The notes: generated from the sequence alone by a model not told the origin. 64,000 nucleotides of DNA from Paracidovorax konjaci (GCF_900112675.1 NZ_FOMQ01000001.1:124001-188000); one strand, 5' to 3'; counted from the stretch's first letter, positions 49,972 to 59,351 are shown. Program-made: numbers and translations.

Positions 49972-50931
49972 TCAGAACGGCGGCATACCGGCGGCCTGCG
50001 CCGCGTTCTCGATGGGCACCGCGAAGCCGATGCCGATGAAGGTGCGCGCGGGCGTGGGGTTGAGGATGGCGGTGACGATGCCCACCACCTCGCCGTCGAG
50101 CGTGATGAGCGGGCCGCCCGAATTGCCGGGATTGGCCGCGGCGTCGAACTGGATCAGGTTGCGCATCTCCTGCTTGCCCTGCGGTGAATCGAACTCGCGC
50201 TGCAGCCCTGAGATGACGCCCGAGGACACCGACGGCCCGATGCCGAACGGGAAGCCGATGGCCACCACGCCGTCGCCCGGCTGCAGGCCCTGCGTGGAGC
50301 GCAGCGGCGCGGCCTGCAGGTCGTCGGGCACCTTGTGGGCCTGCAGCACGGCGAGGTCGTTGGCGGGCTGCGCGCCGGTGAGCGAGGCATCGCTCTCGGA
50401 GCCGTCGGCGAAGGTGACCTGGATGCGCGAGGCGCCGCGCACCACGTGCAGGTTGGTGAGGATCACGCCCTTGTCGACGATCACGAGGCCCGTGCCCACG
50501 CCGCGCTCTTCCTCCTTGCCCTTCTTCGTGCGGGCGAAGCCCTCCACGCGCACGACCGACGGCGCCACGGCCGCGGCCGCACGCGCCGCGGCGGAGGGCA
50601 GGGGCTGCGTCTGCAGCGTGTGCAGCACCGCCGCGTCGATGTCCTTTTGCGTGAGGCGCGGCGGCACGCCCTGCGACTGCCGCCAGCCCCACCAGAGGCT
50701 GGCCGCGAGCATCAGCACGAGCAGGGCGATGGCGGCCTGCAGCGGCCGGTGGCTGCGCACGGCAGGCGAGGCCGCTGCGGGGGAGGAGGGGGCCGTGCCC
50801 GCGGCCTGCGCGGCCGTGGCGGAGGCCGGCGGTGCCGGCACGGGTGGGAGCGCGGCGGCCCCGGGCGCATGCGCTGCGGCAGCCGCTGGGCGGGCGCGGT
50901 GGCTGGGGCTGTAGCGGGCAGGCCTGGGCAT
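49972..50931 (-). CDS. S1C-type membrane serine protease without PDZ
   Basis: The 319-residue protein has a Pro/Ala-rich cytosolic part (1-60), a membrane helix (about 64-82), and a trypsin-like domain with His162 ('LTNLHVVRG'), Asp192 ('ANDLAVLQ') and Ser271 ('NPGNSGGPL'). The sequence ends just after the protease fold, with no PDZ domain, unlike the DegS-like protein at 39913. It stands 52 bp upstream of the MoxR gene and may be part of that operon. Confidence 0.85.
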   Translation of the reverse strand: MPRPARYSPSHRARPAAAAAHAPGAAALPPVPAPPASATAAQAAGTAPSSPAAASPAVRSHRPLQAAIALLVLMLAASLWWGWRQSQGVPPRLTQKDIDAAVLHTLQTQPLPSAAARAAAAVAPSVVRVEGFARTKKGKEEERGVGTGLVIVDKGVILTNLHVVRGASRIQVTFADGSESDASLTGAQPANDLAVLQAHKVPDDLQAAPLRSTQGLQPGDGVVAIGFPFGIGPSVSSGVISGLQREFDSPQGKQEMRNLIQFDAAANPGNSGGPLITLDGEVVGIVTAILNPTPARTFIGIGFAVPIENAAQAAGMPPF

Positions 50932-51102
50932 GCGGTCACCTCGGGGCGTGGGGTGGCGGCCCGTGCGCCAAGGGAGCGGAACGGCGCGGCCGCGGATCTG
51001 TCCACGGTAGCACGGAACGTGCGCGCGCGCATGTCACAGGCGGTATCCGCGCAGGGGTTTGGTCCCACGCGCCTGCGCACCGGCTTGGGGCATCATCGCC
51101 GC

Positions 51103-52014
51103 ATGCCCGAACCCCTCGCCGCTCCCCCGCCCGACGCTGCTGCTGCTGCAGCAGCAGCCGGGCCGTGGATCGATACGCACTGCCACCTCGACGAGTTCGA
51201 GGCCCATGCCGGCCGCGACCACCAGGACCGCGTGCGGGCCGACGCCGCGGCGGTGGGCGTGGCGCACTGCGTGGTGCCGGCCGTCGAGCGGGGCAACTTC
51301 GACACCGTGCGCGCGCTCGCGCACCGCCATGGCGACAGCTATGCGCTCGGCATCCACCCGCTCTTCACGGGCCGCGCTGAGGATGGCGACCTCGATGCGC
51401 TCGCGCAGGCGCTGGAGCGGCATGCGCAGGATGCGCGGCTGGTGGCCGTGGGCGAGATCGGGCTCGACTATTTCGTGCCGGGGCTCGACCCGGCGCGGCA
51501 GGAGCATTTCTACCGCGAGCAACTGCGCCTCGCGCGGCACTGGAAGCTGCCGGTGATCCTGCACACGCGGCGCTCGGTGGACAAGGTGCTCAAGGGCGTG
51601 CGCGACCTGGGGGCCGTGGGCGGCATCGCCCATGCGTTCAACGGCAGCCTGCAGCAGGCCAAAGCCTTCATCGACCTGGGGTTCAAGCTCGGCTTCGGCG
51701 GCGCGGCGACCTTCGACCGCGCGCTGCAGTTGCGCCGTTTCGCGGCCGAGCTGCCGCTGGACGCCATCGTGCTGGAGACCGATGCGCCCGACATTCCGCC
51801 GCACTGGCTCTACGTCACGGCCGCCGAGCGCGAGGCCGGCGCCCCGCCCGCGCGCAACACGCCGGGCGAGCTGCCGCGCATCGCGCAGGTGGTGGCCCGG
51901 CTGCGCGGCATGGCGGTGGAGGACCTGGGGCGCGCCGCGCACGCGAACTCGCTGGCCGCACTGCCGCGCCTGGCGGGGCTGGTGCCCTTGCCCGGCCGGG
52001 ACGGTTCAGCATGA
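51103..52014 (+). CDS. TatD-family metal-dependent hydrolase
   Basis: A 303-residue amidohydrolase-fold protein with the TatD metal set: 'WIDTHCHLDEFE', 'AVGEIGLDYFV', 'VILHTRRS', 'GIAHAFNGS' and 'VLETDAPDIPP'. TatD-type enzymes are DNases or D-aminoacyl-tRNA-like hydrolases in the cytoplasm. An Ala/Pro-rich 20-residue lead precedes the fold. The stop lies inside dispersed repeat copy 6. Confidence 0.9.
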   Translation: MPEPLAAPPPDAAAAAAAAGPWIDTHCHLDEFEAHAGRDHQDRVRADAAAVGVAHCVVPAVERGNFDTVRALAHRHGDSYALGIHPLFTGRAEDGDLDALAQALERHAQDARLVAVGEIGLDYFVPGLDPARQEHFYREQLRLARHWKLPVILHTRRSVDKVLKGVRDLGAVGGIAHAFNGSLQQAKAFIDLGFKLGFGGAATFDRALQLRRFAAELPLDAIVLETDAPDIPPHWLYVTAAEREAGAPPARNTPGELPRIAQVVARLRGMAVEDLGRAAHANSLAALPRLAGLVPLPGRDGSA

Positions 52015-52072
52015 AACAGGCTCCATGCCGCCGTATCCATTGAAGAGATTGCTACGATATTGATAGTGAGGC
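52008..52072 (-). repeat. Dispersed two-hairpin repeat, copy 6
   Basis: On the minus strand: CTATCAATATCGTAGCAATC, then TTCAATGGATACGGCGGCAT and GGAGCCTG. The first stem is weakened by changes. It overlaps the end of the tatD-like gene and fills most of the gap to the glycosylase gene. Confidence 0.72.
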
Positions 52073-52111
52073 GCTGCGCGCCGCGCGCCTCCTGTTTTCC
52101 TCCCGCTTCGC

Positions 52112-52693
52112 ATGCCATCCTCCGCCGACATGACCCCTGACGCTCCCGGCACCGCCGCACCCGCCCGCCTCGTCGGGCTGGCGCCGCTCGTCTCGGAGCG
52201 CACGGTGGTGCTGGTGCTGGGCAGCTTTCCCGGCGCGGCCTCGCTGCGCGCGGGGCAGTACTACGGGCACCCGCAGAACCACTTCTGGCCCATCCTGCAG
52301 GCACTTTGGCCGCAGCACGCGCTGCCCGGCCGGGACCGCTATGCCGAGCGCTGCGCCTGGCTGCTGGCGCGCGGCCTGGGGCTGTGGGACGTGTACGCCG
52401 CCTGCGAGCGCGAGGGCAGCCTGGACACCAGCATCCGCAACGCGGCCGTGAACGATTTCGCGGCATTGCGCGAGCGCTGCCCGCGCCTGTCGGCCATCGC
52501 CCACAATGGCGGCGAAAGCTTCAAGCATGCGCTCGCCGTGCGCACCGCGCTGGACCTGCCCGCCGGGCTGGAGGACGGCCCCGTGCCCTCACTGCGCCTG
52601 CCCTCCACCAGCCCCGCGAACGCCTCGTGGAGCTTCGAGCGCAAGCGTGCCGCCTGGGCCGCGGCCTTCGCCCCCTTTGGATTGATGGACTGA
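52112..52693 (+). CDS. DNA-deoxyinosine glycosylase (UDG superfamily)
   Basis: The 193-residue protein has the family start 'LGSFPGAASLRAGQYYGHPQNHFWP' (catalytic region of the hypoxanthine-DNA glycosylase branch) and a late 'LRLPSTSPAN' loop for base and backbone contact. It would remove deaminated adenine from DNA. A second ATG at 52130 is possible. It is one base before the methyltransferase gene. Confidence 0.85.
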   Translation: MPSSADMTPDAPGTAAPARLVGLAPLVSERTVVLVLGSFPGAASLRAGQYYGHPQNHFWPILQALWPQHALPGRDRYAERCAWLLARGLGLWDVYAACEREGSLDTSIRNAAVNDFAALRERCPRLSAIAHNGGESFKHALAVRTALDLPAGLEDGPVPSLRLPSTSPANASWSFERKRAAWAAAFAPFGLMD

Positions 52694-53458
52694 ATGACCA
52701 CCCGCAAGAAAGCCGCAGCCGCCGAGCTGCCCGAAGTCAGCGTTTCCGATGACGGCGACGTGCGCCACCTGCACCTGGGCACGCCCTGGATCCAGGGCTC
52801 CATGCGCATCGGGGAGCCGTTCGAGATCGAACTGGAATACGTGCAGCGCATGATGGCGTGGCTGCTCTTCGTGGAGCCGGCCAGCGTGGGCAAGCGCCAC
52901 GCCATGCAATTGGGGCTGGGCGCCGGCGCCATCACCAAGTTCTGCCACAAGAAGCTGCGCATGTGCTGCACGGCCATCGAACTGAATCCGCAGGTGCATG
53001 CCGTGTGCCGCGCCTGGTTCAAGCTGCCGCCCGACGGGCCGAAGCTGCGCGTGGTGCTGGCCGATGCCGCCCAGGAGATCCGCAAGCCCGAGTGGCACGG
53101 CACCGTGGATGCGCTGGCCGTCGATCTCTACGACCACGAGGCCGCAGCGCCGGTGCTCGACAGCGCCGAGTTCTATGCCGACTGCCGCGCGCTGCTGACC
53201 GAGGACGGCGCGATGACCGTCAACCTCTTCGGCCGCTCGTCCAGCTACGAGCGCAGCCTGGCGCGCATGGCCGAGGCCTTCGGGCCCGATGCGCTCTGGG
53301 CCTTCAAGCCCACGCGCGAGGGCAACACCGTGGTGCTGGCCCAGCGCACCCCCCAGCGGCCCCGCCGCGCCGACCTGCTGGCCCGCGCCGACGCCGTGCA
53401 GGCCCGCTGGGACCTGCCCGCGGCCAAGTGGCCGCGTGTCTTCAAGCCTGTCGATTGA
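52694..53458 (+). CDS. Spermidine-synthase-like methyltransferase fold protein
   Basis: A 254-residue protein with the Rossmann core of spermidine synthases ('MQLGLGAGAITKFCHKKL', 'CTAIELNPQVHAVCRAWF', 'VVLADAAQEI', 'ALAVDLYDHEA'). The spermidine synthase active-site tail is not evident, so it may be a polyamine-synthase homologue of other function. It is directly after the glycosylase and 17 bp before the GspE-type ATPase. Confidence 0.75.
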   Translation: MTTRKKAAAAELPEVSVSDDGDVRHLHLGTPWIQGSMRIGEPFEIELEYVQRMMAWLLFVEPASVGKRHAMQLGLGAGAITKFCHKKLRMCCTAIELNPQVHAVCRAWFKLPPDGPKLRVVLADAAQEIRKPEWHGTVDALAVDLYDHEAAAPVLDSAEFYADCRALLTEDGAMTVNLFGRSSSYERSLARMAEAFGPDALWAFKPTREGNTVVLAQRTPQRPRRADLLARADAVQARWDLPAAKWPRVFKPVD

Positions 53459-53475
53459 GAAGAGAAAGCCCATCC

Positions 53476-55350
53476 ATGAGCCGCAGCCTTCCCCCTTCCC
53501 GAGACGGTGCCGGGGCCGCGGCGCCGGAGCCGCCCGCGGGCGTGCAGCCCCTGCAGGCCGCGCGCGGCCCCGCCGGCCCGCTCGACTGGCGCCGCATCGT
53601 CGACTGGCTGCGCAGCGACGGCGTCATCTCCGCCGAAGAGGCCGAGCGCACCGTCAACCGTTGCTCGCAGGCCGAGAGCCGGCAGCACCCGCTGGTGCGC
53701 CTGGCCAGCGTGGCCATGGCGCGCGCCAGCGACGGCAAGCCGCTCGATCTGGAGAGCCTCACCGAATACCTCGCCGGCCGCTGCGGCCTGGCCTACCTGC
53801 GCATCGACCCGCTCAAGGTGGACGTGGGGCGCGTGGCCGAGACCATGAGCGCCAGCTACGCCGAGCGCCACAAGGTGCTGCCCGTGCAGGTCACGCCCAA
53901 GGAAGTGGTGGTGGCCACGGCCGAACCCTTCATCGACGACTGGGTGGCCGAGGTGGAGCGCCAGGCGCGCCGCGCGGTGCGCCGCGTGGTGGCCAATCCG
54001 CAGGACATCCACCGCTACACGGCGGAGTTTTTCGCGCTGGCCAAGTCGGTGCGCGCCGCGCAGAAGGCGGGCGGGGCCAGCGCGGGCAGCAGCTTCGAGC
54101 AGCTCGTGGAGCTGGGCCGTAGCAACAAGCAGCTCGACGCCAACGACCAGGGCGTGGTCAAGGTGGTGGACTGGCTCTGGCAGTACGCCTTCGACCAGCG
54201 CGCGAGCGACATCCACCTGGAGCCGCGCCGCGAGCAGGGCGTGATCCGCTTTCGCATCGACGGCGTGCTGCACCCGGTCTACCAGATGCCCATGGGCGTG
54301 CTGAACGCCATGGTCTCGCGCGTGAAGCTGCTGGGCCGCATGGACGTGGTGGAGAAGCGCCGCCCGCAGGACGGCCGCATCAAGACCCGCAACCCGCGCG
54401 GCGACGAGGTCGAAATGCGCCTCTCCACGCTGCCCACCGCCTTCGGCGAGAAGATGGTGATGCGGATCTTCGACCCCGACAACGCGGTGAAGGACCTCGA
54501 CGCGCTGGGCTTCACGCCGCACGACGCGCAGCGCTGGGAAAAGCTCGTGCGGCGCCCGCACGGCATCATCCTCGTGACCGGGCCCACGGGCTCGGGCAAG
54601 ACCACCACGCTCTACTCCACGCTCAAGCGCGTGGCCACCGAGGAGGTGAACGTGAGCACGGTGGAGGACCCGATCGAGATGATCGAGCCCAGCTTCAACC
54701 AGACGCAGGTGCAGCCGCAGCTCGACTTCAGCTTTGCGGAAGGCCTGCGCGCGCTGATGCGGCAGGACCCGGACATCCTCATGGTGGGCGAGATCCGCGA
54801 CCTGCAGACGGCGGAGATGGCCGTGCAGGCCGCGCTCACCGGCCACCTCGTGTTCTCGACGCTGCACACCAACGACGCCCCCTCGGCGGTCAGCCGGCTC
54901 ATGGAACTGGGCGTGCCGCCCTACCTCATCAACGCCACGCTGCTGGGCGTGCTCGCGCAGCGCCTGGTGCGCACGCTGTGCCGGCAGTGCCGCCAGCGCG
55001 ACGAGGCCGCCGACATCGAGCGGCTGGCCGAAGTGGTGCGGCCCTGGAAGATCACCGGCGGCTACCAGCCCTACAAGCCCGTGGGCTGCGTGGACTGCCG
55101 CATGACGGGTTTCCACGGCCGCATGGGGCTCTACGAGCTGCTCACCATGAGCGAGGCCCTGAAGGACCGCATCAACCAGTCGCCCTCCATCGACGCGCTG
55201 CGCCGGCAGGCCGTGCAGGACGGCATGCGCCCGCTGCGCCTGGCGGGCGCGCTGCGCGTGGCCGAGGGCGTGACTACGCTCGAAGAAATCATCACCGCCA
55301 CACCGCCGCTCGAGTCACGTGACCGGCCGGCGCCGGCGGCCCCGGTCTGA
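53476..55350 (+). CDS. GspE/PilB-type secretion ATPase, orphan
   Basis: The 624-residue ATPase has an N-terminal GspE-N-like domain, then the motor: 'ASDIHLEPR', Walker A 'GPTGSGKTTTLYSTL', 'EDPIEMIEPSFNQTQV' (Asp box), Walker B 'DPDILMVGEIRD', and the four-Cys zinc motif 'CRQC...CVDC'. Such ATPases drive type II secretion or type IV pili. No gspF, pilC or pseudopilin genes are adjacent, so it works with a machine encoded elsewhere. Confidence 0.9.
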   Translation: MSRSLPPSRDGAGAAAPEPPAGVQPLQAARGPAGPLDWRRIVDWLRSDGVISAEEAERTVNRCSQAESRQHPLVRLASVAMARASDGKPLDLESLTEYLAGRCGLAYLRIDPLKVDVGRVAETMSASYAERHKVLPVQVTPKEVVVATAEPFIDDWVAEVERQARRAVRRVVANPQDIHRYTAEFFALAKSVRAAQKAGGASAGSSFEQLVELGRSNKQLDANDQGVVKVVDWLWQYAFDQRASDIHLEPRREQGVIRFRIDGVLHPVYQMPMGVLNAMVSRVKLLGRMDVVEKRRPQDGRIKTRNPRGDEVEMRLSTLPTAFGEKMVMRIFDPDNAVKDLDALGFTPHDAQRWEKLVRRPHGIILVTGPTGSGKTTTLYSTLKRVATEEVNVSTVEDPIEMIEPSFNQTQVQPQLDFSFAEGLRALMRQDPDILMVGEIRDLQTAEMAVQAALTGHLVFSTLHTNDAPSAVSRLMELGVPPYLINATLLGVLAQRLVRTLCRQCRQRDEAADIERLAEVVRPWKITGGYQPYKPVGCVDCRMTGFHGRMGLYELLTMSEALKDRINQSPSIDALRRQAVQDGMRPLRLAGALRVAEGVTTLEEIITATPPLESRDRPAPAAPV

Positions 55351-55369
55351 CCGCTGCGTTCCGGCCCGC

Positions 55370-55403
55370 GAAAACCCCCGTTTTCACGGCCTGCCGGGGG
55401 CAG
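55370..55403 (+). terminator. Hairpins after the secretion ATPase gene
   Basis: GAAAAC/GTTTTC (55370-55385, loop CCCC) and CTGCC/GGCAG (55391-55403) are two small stems in succession 20 bp after the stop. No T-run follows, so an intrinsic terminator is uncertain; tctB starts about 100 bp later. Confidence 0.35.
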
Positions 55404-55510
55404 AGGGCACCTTGCGGTTTTCCCTAGGTCATGGATAGGTGGTATCCACATCGCCTTCCCGAGGGCGTGATTGCACAATCGCCCGTCAACTTCGTGTAAG
55501 GAGTGGTTTC

Positions 55511-55999
55511 GTGAAAATCAAGAGCCAGAAAGATTTCTTTTCAGGCCTCATGTTCATGGGGGTGGGAGTCGCCTTTGCGGTCGGCGCCACCAACTACAAC
55601 ATCGGTAACGGTGCCCGCATGGGCCCGGGCTATTTCCCTTTGATCCTCGGCGTCCTGCTCGCCGTCCTGGGCGGTGCGATCACGTTCTACGCCACGGTGG
55701 TGGAGAACGCCAGTGGCGACAAGATCGGCAAGTGGGCGTGGAAGCAGCTCTTCTTCATCCTGGCATCGAACTTCGCGTTCGGCGTGCTGCTGGCGGGCCT
55801 GCCGAGCCTCGGCGTGCCGGCCATGGGCCTGGTGGTCGCCATCTACGCGCTGGTGTTCATCGCCAGCCTGGCGGGCGACACGTTCAATGCCAAGGAAGTG
55901 TTCATCCTCGCCACCATCCTCGCGGTGGGCAGCTATGTGGCTTTCGTGTGGGCGCTGAAGCTGCAGTTCCCTGTGTGGCCCAGTTTCATTTCGGGTTAA
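55511..55999 (+). CDS. tctB: TctB-family tripartite tricarboxylate transporter subunit
   Basis: TctB is the small membrane subunit of TTT carriers, which take up tricarboxylates or other acids with a TctC binding protein. The 162 residues have four membrane segments and the 'GTNYNIGNGARMGPGYFP'-like first loop (here 'ATNYNIGNGARMGPGYFP'). The start is GTG at 55511 with AAGGAG 8 bases before. tctA follows 18 bp later; no tctC is adjacent. Confidence 0.88.
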   Translation: MKIKSQKDFFSGLMFMGVGVAFAVGATNYNIGNGARMGPGYFPLILGVLLAVLGGAITFYATVVENASGDKIGKWAWKQLFFILASNFAFGVLLAGLPSLGVPAMGLVVAIYALVFIASLAGDTFNAKEVFILATILAVGSYVAFVWALKLQFPVWPSFISG

Positions 56000-56017
56000 G
56001 CAGAGGCATCGAACACC

Positions 56018-57529
56018 ATGGAATTGTTTGACAACCTGGCGACCGGCTTCGGCGTCGCCTTCACCTTCCAGAACCTCATCTACTGCCTGATCGGCTGTAT
56101 CCTGGGGACCCTCATCGGCGTGCTGCCCGGCATCGGCCCCGTGGCCACCATCGCCATGCTGCTGCCGGCCACCTATGCGCTGCCCCCGGTGGCCGCGCTC
56201 ATCATGCTGGCGGGCATCTACTACGGCGCGCAGTACGGTGGCTCGACCACCGCCATCCTGGTGAACCTGCCGGGCGAGTCATCCTCGGTGGTGACCGTGA
56301 TCGACGGCTACCAGATGGCGCGCAAGGGCCGGGCGGGGCCGGCGCTGGCGGCAGCCGGGCTGGGCTCGTTCTTCGCAGGTTGCGTGGGCACGCTGATCCT
56401 GGCGGCCTTCGCGCCCCCGCTGACCGAAGTGGCCTTCAAGTTCGGCCCTGCCGAGTACCTGTCGCTGATGGTGCTGGGCCTGATCGGCGCCGTGGTGCTG
56501 GCTTCGGGCTCCCTGCTCAAGGCCGTGGCCATGATCGTGCTGGGCCTGCTGCTCGGCCTGGTCGGTACCGACGTGAACTCGGGCGTGGCCCGCTACAGCT
56601 TCGACATCCCCGAACTGACCGACGGCATCAACTTCGTCGTGATCGCCATGGGTGTGTTCGGCTACGGTGAAATCATCGCCAACCTGTCCAAGCCCGAAGA
56701 CGACCGCGAGGTGTTCACGGCCAAGGTGCAGGGCCTGTTCCCCACCAAGGAAGACTTCAAGCGCATGATCCCCGCCGTGCTCCGCGGCACGTCGCTCGGC
56801 GCCGCGCTCGGTATCCTGCCCGGTGGCGGCGCGCTGCTGGCGGCCTTCGCGGCCTACACGATCGAGAAGAAGACCAAGCTGAAGCCGGGCGAAGTGCCCT
56901 TCGGCAAGGGCAACATCCGCGGCGTGGCGGCTCCCGAGTCGGCCAACAACGCCGGTGCGCAGACCTCCTTCATCCCGCTGCTGACGCTGGGCATTCCGCC
57001 CAACGCCGTGATGGCACTGATGGTGGGCGCCATGACGATCCACAACATCCAGCCCGGCCCGCAGGTGATGACCAGCAACCCCGAGCTGTTCTGGGGCCTG
57101 ATCGCCTCGATGTGGATCGGCAACGCGATGCTGATCATCCTGAACCTGCCGCTGATCGGCATGTGGATCAAGCTGCTCACCGTGCCCTACCGCTGGCTGT
57201 TCCCTTCCATCGTGCTGTTCTGCGCGGTGGGCGTGTACGGCACCAACAACAACACGTTCGACGTGTGGCTGGTCGGCATCTTCGGCTTCGTGGGCTACGT
57301 GTTCCACAAGCTGGGCACCGAACCCGCACCGCTGCTGCTGGGCTTCATCCTGGGGCCGATGATGGAAGAGAACCTGCGCCGTGCGCTGCTGCTGTCGCGC
57401 GGCGACTGGAGCGTGTTCGTCACGCGTCCGATCTCCGCCGGCCTGCTGGTGGCCGCCCTGCTGCTGCTGATCGTCGTGCTGCTGCCGGCCGTGAGCAAGA
57501 AGCGCGAAGAGGCCTTCGTCGAGGACTGA
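56018..57529 (+). CDS. tctA: TctA-family tripartite tricarboxylate transporter subunit
   Basis: The large TTT membrane subunit, 503 residues with about 12 membrane segments. Signature blocks are 'GVLPGIGPVATIAMLLP', 'IYYGAQYGGSTTAILVNLPGE', 'GILPGGGALLAAFAAYTIEK' and 'GVAAPESANNAGAQTSFIPLLTLGIPPNAVMAL'-type loops (split in sequence). The substrate is set by the unlinked TctC. An intrinsic terminator follows at 57580. Confidence 0.95.
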   Translation: MELFDNLATGFGVAFTFQNLIYCLIGCILGTLIGVLPGIGPVATIAMLLPATYALPPVAALIMLAGIYYGAQYGGSTTAILVNLPGESSSVVTVIDGYQMARKGRAGPALAAAGLGSFFAGCVGTLILAAFAPPLTEVAFKFGPAEYLSLMVLGLIGAVVLASGSLLKAVAMIVLGLLLGLVGTDVNSGVARYSFDIPELTDGINFVVIAMGVFGYGEIIANLSKPEDDREVFTAKVQGLFPTKEDFKRMIPAVLRGTSLGAALGILPGGGALLAAFAAYTIEKKTKLKPGEVPFGKGNIRGVAAPESANNAGAQTSFIPLLTLGIPPNAVMALMVGAMTIHNIQPGPQVMTSNPELFWGLIASMWIGNAMLIILNLPLIGMWIKLLTVPYRWLFPSIVLFCAVGVYGTNNNTFDVWLVGIFGFVGYVFHKLGTEPAPLLLGFILGPMMEENLRRALLLSRGDWSVFVTRPISAGLLVAALLLLIVVLLPAVSKKREEAFVED

Positions 57530-57579
57530 CGGCACGCCACGGAGGGGAGGCCGACGGGCTTCCCTGCCAGTTACGCAGC

Positions 57580-57606
57580 AAAAGGGCGCCCCAAGGGCGC
57601 CCTTTT
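57580..57606 (+). terminator. Intrinsic terminator after tctA
   Basis: AAAGGGCGCCC pairs with GGGCGCCCTTT around a 3-4 base loop, followed by TTTTGCTTT. It lies 51 bp after the tctA stop. Confidence 0.85.
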
Positions 57607-57775
57607 GCTTTGCCATGGGCAGTCGGTGCCAGCCCGCGACCGCGCGGGGCCGCGCAGTTGGGGCTCTAGTGGACAAGGCGGCTATATGGAACGTGGGTGC
57701 CGGCCTGGGATGCCGGCGGCCCCTGATAGCCCGCTCTCCACACGTGAGCCTCGGAAGTGCCTGCTGCGGCAGGGT

Positions 57776-58597
57776 TCACTGCGTGGAGATTCCCGGTGCG
57801 CGGCTGCCGGGTTCTTCGGTCGTTGGCTCGCCAGCCGATCGGGGTGGGTGCGTGGCGATCGAGTCCTGCGGAATGGTGCAACGGGGCGGCTTGCGTGGCA
57901 CGTTCGGACGCGGTGCCGGCGTGGCCCGGGGCGGCGTTGGCGTGCACTGCACGAAAACCTGGACAGGGCCGACCGATGCCGCAGCCGGGGAGCCCGCTGC
58001 GGCGCCGGTCGGCGTCGCGGGGGGCGAGTCCTTGGGCCGTAGCAGGGCTCGGAGAATTTGCTGGGCGGCATCTTCAGTAATGCGGATGCCGGCCTCCGCG
58101 AATTTCTTCGTCAGTTCAGCCGTACTGGAAACGACAGCCGTGCTGCCTCCGAACAATGTGTCCATCAGTTTGATGAACACCTCTGGCGGCACGGTCGGCA
58201 GGCCGTCTCGTTCAGGGTGCTTTTCATGGGGCGCAGCACCCGGGCTGGCCGGGGCCACGAGGATCACGGGCGCTGGCAGGGGAGTTGGCGGGGATCCCCT
58301 TTCCATTGAGCGCTGCATGAGCGTTGACAGTGCTTGGCTATGTGCTGGCGCCGACACCTGTGCCAACTCTCGGTGCACCTTTGAAAAAACCAATGCACCA
58401 AACATTGCCAGGACCGCAAACCCGAAGACGACGAGAACCCAAAACCTTTTGGCTGCCTGTCTGCGGGTGTATGAGCGTTCGTTCTCCTGCCATTTCCTGT
58501 CGTAGTTGGCCTGCTCCCACTGCAGCTCGCGCTGTGCCGCGGATTGGCGGTCCTGCTCACCGGGATGGTTTGAACCGTGTGGCTGCATCTCGTTCAT
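57776..58597 (-). CDS. Hypothetical membrane-anchored protein
   Basis: A 273-residue protein with a charged N-terminal segment ('RQSAAQRELQWEQANYDRKWQENER'-type helix), one membrane helix (about 52-72, 'FWVLVVFGFAVLAMFGALVF') and a C-terminal part rich in Pro, Ala and Thr with a small helical core ('AELTKKFAEAGIRITEDAAQQIL'). I do not recognise it. It is 13 bp after the next gene on the same strand, so the two are likely one operon. Less GC-rich than the core genes. Confidence 0.6.
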   Translation of the reverse strand: MNEMQPHGSNHPGEQDRQSAAQRELQWEQANYDRKWQENERSYTRRQAAKRFWVLVVFGFAVLAMFGALVFSKVHRELAQVSAPAHSQALSTLMQRSMERGSPPTPLPAPVILVAPASPGAAPHEKHPERDGLPTVPPEVFIKLMDTLFGGSTAVVSSTAELTKKFAEAGIRITEDAAQQILRALLRPKDSPPATPTGAAAGSPAAASVGPVQVFVQCTPTPPRATPAPRPNVPRKPPRCTIPQDSIATHPPRSAGEPTTEEPGSRAPGISTQ

Positions 58598-58610
58598 CGT
58601 TTTTCGCCTC

Positions 58611-59153
58611 TCAATCCAATACCCGGATCAGGCCGTAGACGATCAGGCCCAGCCAGGTCGATCCAAAAGCAATGACCAGATAAAACATGGACAGCGTCAC
58701 GGAGGGCTTGGACATGATCTGTTCGTCGATCGCTCGCTCGATACCGACATGCCGGTTGGCCTGCAAGCTCTCGCGTACCTCGTTCCGAATGGCGCGCCAG
58801 TCGGCGGAGAAAAGCGGGATCTCGCTCGCGTACAGATTGTTTTCGCGAAGCTCTCTCTCGACCCGCCGCAGGCAGTCTTCCCAACGCTCCTGCCAATACT
58901 TGCTGCCCAAGGCCACTCGATACCAGAGGAGGCAAACGACGCTGCCAAGGATGGCCGTCGGTACCTGCAGAGGGCTTTCTTTCATGTTGAAAAAGCCCAC
59001 GGCCAGTCCGGAGTTGAGGACGAGAAAATAATTACACCGCTGCCAAAAGAGATTGATCTCCAGATTGCGGGTGTCCAGTGCGATCTCGTAGAGCTTTGCT
59101 GCACTGATGGTTTCTTTTTCCGGTGCGACAGCACCGGTATGTACGTTCGTCAC
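58611..59153 (-). CDS. RipA-like small membrane protein
   Basis: From the GTG at 59153 it has 180 residues: a helix 'KLYEIALDTRNLEINLFWQR', two membrane segments (about 38-75), a soluble helical part ('WQERWEDCLRRVERELREN') and a C-terminal membrane helix. This resembles the proteins annotated as RipA-family octameric membrane proteins, but that link is from memory only. It is transcribed with the preceding hypothetical gene and divergent from the EamA gene. Confidence 0.55.
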   Translation of the reverse strand: MTNVHTGAVAPEKETISAAKLYEIALDTRNLEINLFWQRCNYFLVLNSGLAVGFFNMKESPLQVPTAILGSVVCLLWYRVALGSKYWQERWEDCLRRVERELRENNLYASEIPLFSADWRAIRNEVRESLQANRHVGIERAIDEQIMSKPSVTLSMFYLVIAFGSTWLGLIVYGLIRVLD

Positions 59154-59351
59154 GTGTTTTCCCCCTCTTCTTATGTGGGGCGGATTATGGCAAGCCGACG
59201 CTGCGACGGGATGGGGCGCCACGCACAGGCTTGGCCGGGGGGCGGGGCGCCATCGCGGATGGCGGTGCCTGTGTTCCCGGAAGTGGAGACCCCGGGGCTG
59301 CGCTGCGTGCGACACTGCCGAATCCCCACCGACCTTTCTGCGTCCTGTTCC

